The notes under the pieces: model-generated
The model's database searches: none
Told to the model about the DNA's origin: nothing
The model's input: the letters and a program-made list of their open reading frames with translations, nothing else
Part shown: in pieces, positions 24,956 to 32,956 of the stretch
Numbering within the stretch: the stretch's first letter is position 1
How the letters are laid out: every line of letters begins with the position of its first letter
Position numbers and translations under genes: made by a program
NCBI RefSeq assembly: GCF_016862195.1
Contig: NZ_BOMM01000038.1
Coordinates: 62,001 to 126,000, forward strand
Origin: Paractinoplanes ferrugineus
GTDB lineage: Bacteria; Actinomycetota; Actinomycetes; Mycobacteriales; Micromonosporaceae
DNA length: 64,000 nucleotides
Direction: 5' to 3'

Positions 24956-25477
24956 GTGACGGAGCAGCGAGTCGAGACCGGCGAACCGGACGGCCTGGAG
25001 CGGTTGTGGACGCCGCACCGGATGCCGTACATGTCCGGCGAGGCCCGTCCCGACGGTTGCCCGTTCTGCCTGGCCCCCGGCCTGCCCGGGGCGGAGAGCC
25101 TGGTGGTCGCGCGCGGTGAGCTGGTCTACGCGGTGCTCAACCTCTATCCGTACAACCCGGGACACGTGCTGATCTGCCCCTACCGGCACGTCGCCGATTA
25201 CACCGAGCTCACCGAACAGGAGACGGCGCAGGTCGCGGCGTTCACCCGGCAGACCATGCGGGTGATCCGCTCGGTGAGCCGTCCGCACGGCTTCAACCTG
25301 GGCATGAACCAGGGCGGGGTGGCCGGCGCCGGCATCGCCGAGCATCTGCACCAGCACGTCGTGCCGCGGTGGGGCGGGGACGCCAACTTCATGCCGGTGA
25401 TCGGTCAGACCAAGGTGCTGCCGCAGATCCTCAGCGACACCCGGCTCATGCTGTCGAAGGCGTGGTCAACGCTCTGA
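24956..25477 (+). CDS. HIT-domain nucleotide hydrolase/phosphorylase (Ap4A type)
   Basis: The 173-residue protein carries the histidine triad HLHQHVV (His130, 132, 134) and an N-terminal CPFC zinc pair. It is similar in layout to Rv2613c of M. tuberculosis, described as an Ap4A phosphorylase. It opens the block that in that species continues with pgsA, the acyltransferase and pimA. Here about 4 kb of other genes intervene. GTG 24956 is used. The 3' end overlaps the convergent tetR gene by 32 nt. Confidence 0.9.
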   Translation: MTEQRVETGEPDGLERLWTPHRMPYMSGEARPDGCPFCLAPGLPGAESLVVARGELVYAVLNLYPYNPGHVLICPYRHVADYTELTEQETAQVAAFTRQTMRVIRSVSRPHGFNLGMNQGGVAGAGIAEHLHQHVVPRWGGDANFMPVIGQTKVLPQILSDTRLMLSKAWSTL

Positions 25478-26024
25478 TCCCGGCCACGATCTCGGCGGGG
25501 GTGGGCGCGGTGGCCGGATCGGCCAGCCACTGCGTGAGCACCCCCGACATCAGCGCCATCTGGACCGAGCCGATCGTGCGCACCGTCTGCTCGTCGAGCT
25601 GATCCTCGGGCCGGCCGGTGAGCAGGGCGGCCATGCCCTGCCGCCCCTGCCGGATGCCGTCGGCCAGCTGCTCGCGCAGTTGCGGGTTGTGCTCGGCCTG
25701 GATCAGCACCTCGACGCTGGCCAGCCAGAGCGCGCGGTACTCGGTGATCGAGTCGACGATCCGCCGCCAGAACCCGACCATCGGATCCTCGTCGTCGTCA
25801 CCCGCGCTGCTCAGTGCGGTGAAGACGGCGTTGCCCCAGTCGTCCATCGCGCTCAGCATCGCGGCCGTCATCAGCGCCTCGGTGGAGCCGTAGTGATAGC
25901 CGATCGAGCCGAGGTTGGTGCCGGAGAGCGCCACGATGTCGCGCGCCTTCGTCCTGGCGTAACCCTTCTCGAACAGCGCTTTCTTGGCCCCGGCCAGCAG
26001 ATCTTCCTTGTGCCCCACGTGCAT
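25446..26024 (-). CDS. TetR-family transcriptional regulator
   Basis: The 192-residue repressor has an N-terminal helix-turn-helix (KALFEKGYARTKARDIVALSG then SIGYHYGS, with the usual YYHF segment as IGYHYG) and a C-terminal ligand domain. ATG 26024 is chosen because the frame upstream runs into the operator region and has no family match. It is divergent from the FAD monooxygenase, with a perfect 12-bp inverted repeat between them. It very probably represses both itself and the monooxygenase until an aromatic or other ligand binds. Confidence 0.92.
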   Translation of the reverse strand: MHVGHKEDLLAGAKKALFEKGYARTKARDIVALSGTNLGSIGYHYGSTEALMTAAMLSAMDDWGNAVFTALSSAGDDDEDPMVGFWRRIVDSITEYRALWLASVEVLIQAEHNPQLREQLADGIRQGRQGMAALLTGRPEDQLDEQTVRTIGSVQMALMSGVLTQWLADPATAPTPAEIVAGIRALTTPSTA

Positions 26025-26052
26025 CACCTTAACTTTCGCGCCGATCTCGCAT

Positions 26053-26081
26053 CTATACAAACGTGTAAGACGTTTGTATAG
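26053..26081. promoter_or_regulatory. TetR operator: perfect 12-bp inverted repeat
   Basis: CTATACAAACGT (26053-26064) and its exact complement ACGTTTGTATAG (26070-26081) flank a 5-nt spacer, GTAAG. The element lies between the divergent tetR and monooxygenase genes, 7 nt before the ATG of the monooxygenase, where bound repressor would block transcription or initiation. It is AT-rich against a GC-rich background. Confidence 0.85.
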
Positions 26082-26088
26082 TAGCGGC

Positions 26089-27258
26089 ATGACGACCTCT
26101 CGGGTACTCATCTCCGGAGCCGGCGTGGCCGGTCCCGCCCTGGCGCTGGGCCTGCGCCGCCGCGGTTTCGACGTGACGATCGTGGAGCGCGCGCCGACCC
26201 TGCGCGAGGGCGGCTACAAGGTGGACGTCCGCGGCGCCGGCACCGAGGTGCTCAAACGCCTCGGGGTCTACGACGTCTGCCGCGCCCACGACTGCGGGAT
26301 GAAGCAGATCACCTACGTGAACAAGGCCGGCCGGCCGTTCGCCGCCCTGCCGGCGAGCCTGCTGATGGGCCGGCGCGGCGACGACATCGAGTTGATGCGC
26401 GGGGACATCGGCCGGATCTTCCACGACGCGACAGCGGCCGACGTGGAATACGTGTTCGGCGACTCGATCACCGGCCTGACCGACGACGGCGAGGGGGTGG
26501 ACGTGACGTTCGAGCGGGGGGCGGCCCGGCGCTTCGACTACGTCGTCGGCGCCGACGGCCTGCACTCGAACACCAGGCGACTCGCCTTCGGGGAGGTCGA
26601 GCCGGTGCACCTGGGGGCGTACATCTCGATCTTCACCGTGCCCAACCACCTCGGCATCGACCGCGACGAGGTGATGTTCTTCCGCCCCGGGCGTCTGGTC
26701 TTCGCCTATGCCATGGGCAGCGACCAGCCCGCCAAGGTCGGCATGACCTTCGCATCGCCGCCGGTCGGTCACGACCGGCGCGCCGTGGCCGCCCAGAAAG
26801 CGCTCGTCAAGGCCGCTTTCCAGGGTCTGGGCTGGGAGACCGACAGGTTCCTCGCCTCGATCGACGCGGCCGACGACTTCTACTTCGACTCGCTGAGTCA
26901 GGTCGAGATGCCGTCCTGGTCGGCCGGGCGCGTGGTACTGCTGGGCGACGCCGCGCACTGTCCTTCCCCGGCCTCCGGCCAGGGGACAAGCTTGGCCCTG
27001 GTGGGTGCCCATCTTCTGGCCGAGCAGCTGGGCACGCCGGGCGGCCTGGCCGAGTACGAGCGCAGGATGCGCCCCTACGTCGAGAAGAACATGGAGTTCG
27101 GCCGCAAGATGGCCAAGGACATGGTGCCGGGTGGCCGCCTCCAGATCGCCCTGCGCAATTACGGCATGCGGACCCTGAAGTACCACCCGCGCAAGGAGCA
27201 GGTGATCGACAAGATCCTGGCGCCGATGCACGAGGCGGCCAACGCCGTCACGTTGTGA
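26089..27258 (+). CDS. FAD-dependent monooxygenase (PHBH-like)
   Basis: The 389-residue class A flavoprotein has the FAD GxGxxG at the N-terminus (ISGAGVAGPALALGLR), the DG motif (VVGADGLHSNTR) and the ribityl-binding LLGDAAHCPSPASGQG. These enzymes hydroxylate aromatic substrates, often antibiotics or phenols. The substrate here is unknown. ATG 26089 follows the operator by 7 nt, so it has almost no untranslated leader. The stop abuts the convergent EF-G-like gene. Confidence 0.92.
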   Translation: MTTSRVLISGAGVAGPALALGLRRRGFDVTIVERAPTLREGGYKVDVRGAGTEVLKRLGVYDVCRAHDCGMKQITYVNKAGRPFAALPASLLMGRRGDDIELMRGDIGRIFHDATAADVEYVFGDSITGLTDDGEGVDVTFERGAARRFDYVVGADGLHSNTRRLAFGEVEPVHLGAYISIFTVPNHLGIDRDEVMFFRPGRLVFAYAMGSDQPAKVGMTFASPPVGHDRRAVAAQKALVKAAFQGLGWETDRFLASIDAADDFYFDSLSQVEMPSWSAGRVVLLGDAAHCPSPASGQGTSLALVGAHLLAEQLGTPGGLAEYERRMRPYVEKNMEFGRKMAKDMVPGGRLQIALRNYGMRTLKYHPRKEQVIDKILAPMHEAANAVTL

Positions 27259-29430
27259 TCACGCGGTGTGTTCCTTGCGCACCGCCTCGGCCAGGTGCGC
27301 GGGCATCGGCTCGTGCCGCACGTAGGTGCGGGTGAAGGTGCCCGCGCCCGACGAGAGGGCCCGCAGCTCCACCGCGTAGCGGACGAGCTCGGTGGCCGGC
27401 ACCTCGGCCCGCACCACGCAGTGCGCGCCGTCCGGTTCGGGCTCGGAGCCGAGCGGTCGACCGCGCCGGCCGGACAGATCGCTCATGATCGCGCCCACGA
27501 AGACCTCCGGAACCCGCACCGCGATCTCGTCGATCGGCTCGAGCAGCGTCACCTGGCCGGCCGCGGCCGCCTCCCGCAGGGCCAGCGCGCCGGCGGTCTG
27601 GAAGGCCGCATCCGAGGAGTCGACGCTGTGCGCCTTGCCGTCGACGAGGGTCACCTTGAGGTCGACCACCGGATAACCGGAGACCAGGCCGCGGTCCAGC
27701 TGAGCGCGGACGCCCTTCTCCACCGAGGGGATGTAGTTGTGCGGCACCGCACCGCCCACCACCCGGTCGACGAACTGGAAACCCGAGCCGCGCGGCAGTG
27801 GCTCCACCTCGATGTCGCAGACCGCGTACTGGCCGTGGCCGCCGGACTGCTTCACGTGCCGGCCGTGGCCCTTGGCACCGGTGCCGAAGGTCTCCCGCAG
27901 CGGTACCCGCACCGGCTCGGTGTTCAACTCGACGCCGCCGGCGCGGAGCCGGTCGAGCACCACGTCCGCGTGCGACTCGCCCATCGTCCAGAGCACCAGC
28001 TGGTGGGTCTCGGCGTGGCGTTCCAGCCGCAGGGTCGGATCGCCGGCCACCAGGCGGGCGAGGTTCTTGGCGAGGGCGTCCTCGTCGGAGCGGGTCCTCG
28101 CCACCACCGCGATCGGCAGCAGCGGCTCCGGCATCGCCCACGGCTCCATCAGCAGCGGCTGGTCCTTGCCGGAGAGCGTGTCGCCGGTCTCGGCACTGCC
28201 CGACTTGGTGATCGCGCACAGGTCACCGGCCACGCAGAACGGCACCTCGCGCAGTTGGGCGCCGAGCGGTGAGTAGATGTGCGCCACCCGCTCGTCGGCG
28301 TCGTGGTCGGGGTGGCCGCGCTCGGTCATCCCGTGCCCCGAGACGTGCAGCACCTGCTCAGGGCGCAGCGTGCCGGAGAACACCCGCACCAGCGAGACCC
28401 GGCCCACGTGCCGGTCGATCGTCGTCTTGACCACCTCGGCCACCAGCGGGCCGTCCGGGTCGCAGGTCAGCGGCGGGCGGGGCGAGCCGTCCACCCCGGT
28501 GACCACCGGCAGGTAGTGCTCGAGCGGCGACGGGGCCGCACTGACCAGGCCGTCGAGCAGCGCGTCGAGGCCCACGCCGGTGCCCGCGCAGACCGGGATC
28601 ACCGGGTAGAAGTTGCCCTTGGCGACCGCCTTCTCCAGGTCGGCCAGCACCGTGTCGGTGGAGACCAGCTCACCGCTGACATAGCGGTCCATGAGGGTCT
28701 CGTCCTCGCTCTCGGCGATGATCCCCTCGATGAGCGTGTTGCGATCGTCGGTGATCGGGTTGAGGTGCGCCGGCTCGGCCTCGCCGACCCGGGGCGGGTA
28801 GCCCTCGGAATAGTCCAGCACCCGCAGGGTCACCAGGCCGATCAGGCCGGCCACCGACTGGCCGTCGTCGTCGAGCATGGGTTGGTAGGTCGGCATGACG
28901 TTCTCGCCGAACGCCTCCTGACAGGCCTGCAGGGTGCCGTCGTAGTCGGCGCGGGGGTGGTCGAGCCGGGTGATCGCGACCGCCCGGGGCATGCCGACCG
29001 CGGCGCACTCCTCCCACAACTGAATCGTCGAATCGGCGATCTCCGCGCCGTCGGTGCCGTCGACCGCACTGACGACGAAGAGCGCGGCGTCGGCGGCCCG
29101 CAGGCCGGCGCGCAGCTCACCGACGAAATCGGCGTACCCGGGGGTGTCCAGGAGGTTGATCTTCACACCCTGGTGCACGAGCGGGGCGCAGGCCAGCGCC
29201 ACCGACCGCTGCTGGCGAACCGCCGCCGGGTCGTGGTCGGTCACCGTGGTGCCGTCGGTCACGGTGCCCGCCCGCGAGATCGTCGAGGTGGCGGCGAGCA
29301 GGGCCTCGACCAGAGTGGTCTTGCCCGATCCCGAATGCCCCACCAGCACCACGTTGCGAACGTTGCCGGGCTCGGTCACCACCGGCACGGACGCGCCGGT
29401 GAGCCCCTTCTCCGAGGTCTTCTGCGCCAT
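27259..29430 (-). CDS. Elongation factor G-like GTPase (EF-G2 type)
   Basis: This 723-residue translational GTPase has P-loop GHSGSGKTT (31-39), G3 DTPGYADF (95-102), then EF-G domains II-V. The G4 position reads TRLD (154-157) where canonical factors have NKxD. That fits the EF-G2 subfamily, which is distinct from the essential fusA product and whose role is unsettled. ATG 29430 follows AGGAG by about 11 nt. It is not in a str operon. It lies between the HIT gene and pgsA, divergent from pgsA. Confidence 0.88.
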   Translation of the reverse strand: MAQKTSEKGLTGASVPVVTEPGNVRNVVLVGHSGSGKTTLVEALLAATSTISRAGTVTDGTTVTDHDPAAVRQQRSVALACAPLVHQGVKINLLDTPGYADFVGELRAGLRAADAALFVVSAVDGTDGAEIADSTIQLWEECAAVGMPRAVAITRLDHPRADYDGTLQACQEAFGENVMPTYQPMLDDDGQSVAGLIGLVTLRVLDYSEGYPPRVGEAEPAHLNPITDDRNTLIEGIIAESEDETLMDRYVSGELVSTDTVLADLEKAVAKGNFYPVIPVCAGTGVGLDALLDGLVSAAPSPLEHYLPVVTGVDGSPRPPLTCDPDGPLVAEVVKTTIDRHVGRVSLVRVFSGTLRPEQVLHVSGHGMTERGHPDHDADERVAHIYSPLGAQLREVPFCVAGDLCAITKSGSAETGDTLSGKDQPLLMEPWAMPEPLLPIAVVARTRSDEDALAKNLARLVAGDPTLRLERHAETHQLVLWTMGESHADVVLDRLRAGGVELNTEPVRVPLRETFGTGAKGHGRHVKQSGGHGQYAVCDIEVEPLPRGSGFQFVDRVVGGAVPHNYIPSVEKGVRAQLDRGLVSGYPVVDLKVTLVDGKAHSVDSSDAAFQTAGALALREAAAAGQVTLLEPIDEIAVRVPEVFVGAIMSDLSGRRGRPLGSEPEPDGAHCVVRAEVPATELVRYAVELRALSSGAGTFTRTYVRHEPMPAHLAEAVRKEHTA

Positions 29431-29600
29431 CGCCGGTCGCTCCTGTCGTTTCTTGACTGTTACGCCGCTGTTCTGAATCCCACACCCGCCGCCGTGACAC
29501 TCGCAACCCTTGGTAAGGGTCAAGTGCCATAGTGGTGACTTCGGTCCTTTTTCGGGGATGACGATACGGCCTCGTTTCGCGGTCTCCGCTTTCGCGCCGA

Positions 29601-29606
29601 TAGGGT
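29601..29606 (+). promoter_or_regulatory. -10 box of the pgsA operon
   Basis: TAGGGT at 29601-29606 lies 9 nt before the ATG of pgsA, giving a predicted leader of only two or three bases. It would drive the pgsA-acyltransferase-pimA unit. The 185-nt gap also serves the divergent EF-G-like gene. Confidence 0.45.
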
Positions 29607-29615
29607 GGGACGGCC

Positions 29616-30356
29616 ATGGCAAAGATCGTCAACGCAACCGCGCGTGCCGTTGTCTCACACGGCGTCAATCCGACTGCCCGCTTTCTTCTCAAGATCGGCG
29701 TGACGCCCAACGCCGTCACCGTCGCCGGCACCGTCGGCGTGCTGTTCGGTGCCTGGCTCGGCGCCACCGGCCACCTGTTCTGGGGCACCTGGGTGGTCAC
29801 CGCCTGCGCCCTGACCGATGTCCTCGACGGCACGATGGCCCGGATGCGCGGCGGCTCCAGCAAGTTCGGCGCCCTGCTCGACTCGTCCATGGACCGCCTC
29901 GCCGACGGGGCGGTGTTCGGTGCCGTCGTCTACTACATGGCGACCGAGGGCAACCCCTACGGCGGCACCGTCGCGGCCCTGATCGCCGTGGTCGCCGGCC
30001 AGGTGGTGTCCTACGTCAAGGCCCGCGCCCAGAGTCTCGGCCTGAACGCCGACGTCGGCATCGCCGAGCGCCTCGAACGGCTGCTCATCATCGGTGTCGG
30101 CGGCCTGCTCGGCAGCGCCGGCCTGGACTGGGGCCTGCCGGCCGCCCTGTGGGTGCTTGCGGTGGTGTCGGTGATCACCGTCTTCCAGCGCCTGATCCAC
30201 GCCGCCCGCACCGAACCGGCCCCGGCCGCTTCCGAGCCGCCGCTCTCGTCGGGGCCGCCCCCTTCGTCGGAGCCGCCGCCTTCGTCCGAGCCGCCGATCT
30301 CGTCCGAGCCGCCGATTTCGTCCGGGCCGTCCGCTTCCGCCGAGCCGGTGGCATGA
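29616..30356 (+). CDS. pgsA: CDP-alcohol phosphatidyltransferase, phosphatidylinositol-phosphate synthase type
   Basis: The 246-residue membrane enzyme has the complete CDP-alcohol phosphotransferase motif: Asp68, Asp71-Gly72, Ala75-Arg76, Gly85, Asp89, Asp93. In actinobacteria the enzyme at this locus joins CDP-diacylglycerol to inositol 1-phosphate, making the PI precursor of PIMs. About six membrane helices are expected. The C-terminus has a Pro/Ser/Glu tail coded by 18-nt tandem repeats (30225-30345), unusual for the family. The stop overlaps the acyltransferase start by 4 nt. Confidence 0.92.
   Translation: MAKIVNATARAVVSHGVNPTARFLLKIGVTPNAVTVAGTVGVLFGAWLGATGHLFWGTWVVTACALTDVLDGTMARMRGGSSKFGALLDSSMDRLADGAVFGAVVYYMATEGNPYGGTVAALIAVVAGQVVSYVKARAQSLGLNADVGIAERLERLLIIGVGGLLGSAGLDWGLPAALWVLAVVSVITVFQRLIHAARTEPAPAASEPPLSSGPPPSSEPPPSSEPPISSEPPISSGPSASAEPVA
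30225..30345 (+). repeat. 18-nt tandem repeats in the pgsA 3' end
   Basis: About six near-identical 18-nt units of the type TCGTCSGAGCCGCCGNNT encode SSEPPx or SSGPPx. The copies differ at a few positions and are in frame. Such arrays expand or contract by slippage without breaking the reading frame. Confidence 0.8.
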
Positions 30357-31216
30357 CGGATCGGCTGACCGCGCTCGGGTTCTCGGCCGGCTGGCGGCTC
30401 GTCCGGATGCTGCCGTTGCCGGCCGCGCGGGCGCTGTTCAACGCGGCGGCCGACCGGGCGTACAAGCAGAACGGACCCGGCACCCAGCGGCTGCGTAACA
30501 ACCTGCGGCAGGTCAAGCCCGACATCTCCGATCTGGTGGTCCGGGACGGGCTCCGGTCGTACGCCCGGTACTGGCTCGAGGCCTTCCGCCTGCCGTCGCA
30601 GAGCCGGCAGCAGGCCCTCGACGGCTTCAGCATCTCGCCCGAGCACTACGACTGGCTCAAGGGCCACGTCGCCGACGGCACGGGTGTGGTGCTCGCCCTG
30701 CCGCACATCGGCAACTGGGACGCGGCCGCCGCCTGGGTGGTCGCGAACGGGTGGCAGATGATCACCGTCGCCGAGCGGCTCAAGCCCGAGGCCCTGTTCC
30801 AGCAGTTCGTGGAGTACCGGGAGACGCTCGGCATGGAGGTGATCCCGCTCACCGGCGGGGAACGGCCGCCGCTCGACGTGCTCGGCGAACGGCTCGAGCA
30901 GGGCTTCCTGGTCTGCCTGCTGGGCGACCGGGACCTGTCCCGCAGCGGCGTCGAGGTCTCGTTCTTCGGCGGCCGCACACGAATGCCGGCCGGGCCCGCG
31001 ATCCTCGCGATCCGCACCGGCGCCCCGCTCTACGCGGTCGACCTGTCGTTCACGCCGACCGGAACCCACGCCGTGCTGCGCCGGATCGTCCCGGCCACCG
31101 AGGGGCCGCTCGACCAGCGGGTCAAGGCGACCACCCAGATGCTGGCCGACGGTTACGCGGCGGGGATCGCCGAACACCCGCAGGACTGGCACATGCTCCA
31201 GAAGCTGTGGCTGTAG
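30353..31216 (+). CDS. patA: Phosphatidylinositol mannoside acyltransferase (PatA-like)
   Basis: The 287-residue LPLAT/LpxL-family enzyme has the catalytic HxxxxD as His118-IGNW-Asp123, and acceptor-side motifs LLGDRDLSRSGVEV and FFGGRTRMPAGPA. In mycobacteria PatA places a palmitoyl group on the mannose of PIM. The gene order pgsA-patA-pimA supports the same role. ATG 30353 overlaps the pgsA stop (ATGA). A short N-terminal hydrophobic stretch suggests peripheral membrane binding at the cytoplasmic face. Confidence 0.92.
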   Translation: MTDRLTALGFSAGWRLVRMLPLPAARALFNAAADRAYKQNGPGTQRLRNNLRQVKPDISDLVVRDGLRSYARYWLEAFRLPSQSRQQALDGFSISPEHYDWLKGHVADGTGVVLALPHIGNWDAAAAWVVANGWQMITVAERLKPEALFQQFVEYRETLGMEVIPLTGGERPPLDVLGERLEQGFLVCLLGDRDLSRSGVEVSFFGGRTRMPAGPAILAIRTGAPLYAVDLSFTPTGTHAVLRRIVPATEGPLDQRVKATTQMLADGYAAGIAEHPQDWHMLQKLWL

Positions 31217-31226
31217 GGGGAGCGTC

Positions 31227-32381
31227 GTGCGGATCGGGATCGTCTCGCCCTACTCCTTCGACGTGCCCGGCGGCGTGCAGAACCACATCATGGACCTCTC
31301 CGAGGCGCTGATCACCCTCGGCCACGAGGTGAGCGTGCTGGCGCCGGCCGACGAGGACGCCGATCTGCCGGCGTACGTCGTGCCGGCGGGTCGGGCGGTG
31401 CCGTTTCCCTACAACGGGTCGGTGGCGCGGATCGCGTTCGGGCCGGTCTCGACCGCGCGGGTGCGGCGCTGGCTCAACCGCGGCAAGTTCGACGTGCTGC
31501 ACGTTCACGAACCGCTTGCCCTGTCGCTGTCGATGCTTGCCGTGTTGTCGGCGCGGGGCCCGGTCGTGGCCACCTTCCACACGGCGATGACCAGGTCGCG
31601 GGCGTTGTCGGTGGCGCAGGGCCTGCTGCAGCTGGTGCTCGAGAAGATCACCGCCCGGATCGCGGTCAGTGAGCTGGCCCGCAAGGTGCAGGTCGAGCAC
31701 CTCGGCGGGGGCGCGGTGGAGATCCCGAACGGGGTGGCGGTGGCCAAGTTCGCCGCCGCGCAGCCGTTCGACGACTGGCCGGGCGACGGCGGCACGCTGG
31801 GCTTTCTCGGTCGCTTCACGGAGCCGCGCAAGGGCTTCGACATTCTCCGCGCGGCGTTCGTGCCACTGGCGTACGCGCGGCCCCACCTGCGCCTGCTGGT
31901 CGCCGGGCCGGGTGATCGTGACGACCTCTACTCGGAGTTCCCCCGGGATCTACGCGATCGGGTGACTTTCCTCGGTCTGGTGTCCGAAGCCGACAAAGCT
32001 CGCATGCTACGCAGCGTGGACGTCTACGTCGCCCCGAACATCGGCGGCGAGAGCTTCGGGATGATCCTCACCGAGGCGATGGCGGCCGGCACCGCGATCG
32101 CGGCCAGTGACCTCGACGCGTTCCGGCGGGTGCTCGACGGCGGCCGGGCCGGGGCGCTGTTCCCCACCGGCGATGCCGATGCGCTCTGCGTACTCCTCGC
32201 TCAACTGCTCGACGACCCGGCCCGGCGCACCGAGCTGACCGAGGCCGCCCACACCGCCGTGACGGCGTTCGACTGGACCAGCGTCGCGCAGCGGGTTCTC
32301 GAGGTCTACGCGGCCGCGATCGAGGCCACCGACGGACGCGTCATGGACGAAGAGTGGTCGGAACCACGCTCGGGCGGCTGA
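31227..32381 (+). CDS. pimA: Phosphatidylinositol alpha-mannosyltransferase
   Basis: The 384-residue GT4 enzyme starts MRIGIVSPYSFDVPGGVQNH, as PimA does. The glycine-rich GGVQNH contributes to GDP-mannose/acceptor binding, and the EX7E motif is ESFGMILTEAM near 275-285. PimA adds the first mannose to PI on the cytoplasmic face, committing it to PIM and lipomannan synthesis. GTG 31227 follows GGGGGAG by a few bases. It is third in the pgsA-patA-pimA operon, 10 nt after patA. Confidence 0.94.
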   Translation: MRIGIVSPYSFDVPGGVQNHIMDLSEALITLGHEVSVLAPADEDADLPAYVVPAGRAVPFPYNGSVARIAFGPVSTARVRRWLNRGKFDVLHVHEPLALSLSMLAVLSARGPVVATFHTAMTRSRALSVAQGLLQLVLEKITARIAVSELARKVQVEHLGGGAVEIPNGVAVAKFAAAQPFDDWPGDGGTLGFLGRFTEPRKGFDILRAAFVPLAYARPHLRLLVAGPGDRDDLYSEFPRDLRDRVTFLGLVSEADKARMLRSVDVYVAPNIGGESFGMILTEAMAAGTAIAASDLDAFRRVLDGGRAGALFPTGDADALCVLLAQLLDDPARRTELTEAAHTAVTAFDWTSVAQRVLEVYAAAIEATDGRVMDEEWSEPRSGG

Positions 32382-32402
32382 CTTCAACGGGCTCAAGGGC
32401 AC

Positions 32403-32408
32403 TACGAT
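32403..32408 (+). promoter_or_regulatory. -10 box that decides the start of the membrane-anchored protein
   Basis: TACGAT at 32403-32408 is followed by seven bases and then ATG 32416. The earlier ATG at 32407 lies inside this box, so 32416 is the better start if the mRNA is leaderless. Confidence 0.45.
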
Positions 32409-32415
32409 GCCCCGC

Positions 32416-32952
32416 ATGTGGTGGGTGCTGGGGGCGGTCGCGGTGGTCGTGCTGCTCGCCACCTACCTGGGCTGGACGGCCCACCGGGTCGAGCGGGTGC
32501 ACGTGCGGGCGCAGTCCGCCGAGCGGGCCCTCGACGCCCACCTGGTGCGCCGGGCCGCCGCCGCCGCGGTGGTGGCCGAGGAGAAGGACCTGGTCGAGCT
32601 CTACGCCGCGGCCCGCCTGGCGCTGGATGCCGATCCCGACGAGCGCGAGCAGGCCGAGAACGACCTGACCCGGCAGCTGCGGGCGGCCGCGCCGTTCGGA
32701 TCCGACCTGGCCGAGCGCCAGCTCGTCGGCACGAGCCGGCGCACGGTGCTGGCCCGGCAGGTGCACACCGACCAGGTCCGCGACGCGCTGACCGCCCGGC
32801 ACCGGCCGCTGGTGCGGATGCTCGGGATGGCGCGGCGTTACCCACGCCCGCAGTACTTCGACATCGAGGACCCGGCGCTGCCCGAGAGCGCGGTCGAGGT
32901 GCCGGTGCCGGCCGCCCCGACCGCCCCGACCGCGCCGCTCGAAGCGGTCTGA
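32416..32952 (+). CDS. Membrane-anchored helical protein of unknown function
   Basis: The 178-residue protein starts MWWVLGAVAVVVLLATYLGW, one N-terminal membrane span. A charged, mainly helical cytoplasmic or periplasmic domain follows (RAQSAERALDAHLVRRAA, EREQAENDLTRQL), reminiscent of LemA-type antiparallel helices, and then a Pro/Ala-rich tail. It sits where mycobacteria carry a further gene after pimA, but I do not recognise it as homologous. It is convergent with pdxS, 4 nt apart. Confidence 0.75.
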   Translation: MWWVLGAVAVVVLLATYLGWTAHRVERVHVRAQSAERALDAHLVRRAAAAAVVAEEKDLVELYAAARLALDADPDEREQAENDLTRQLRAAAPFGSDLAERQLVGTSRRTVLARQVHTDQVRDALTARHRPLVRMLGMARRYPRPQYFDIEDPALPESAVEVPVPAAPTAPTAPLEAV

Positions 32953-32956
32953 GGTC

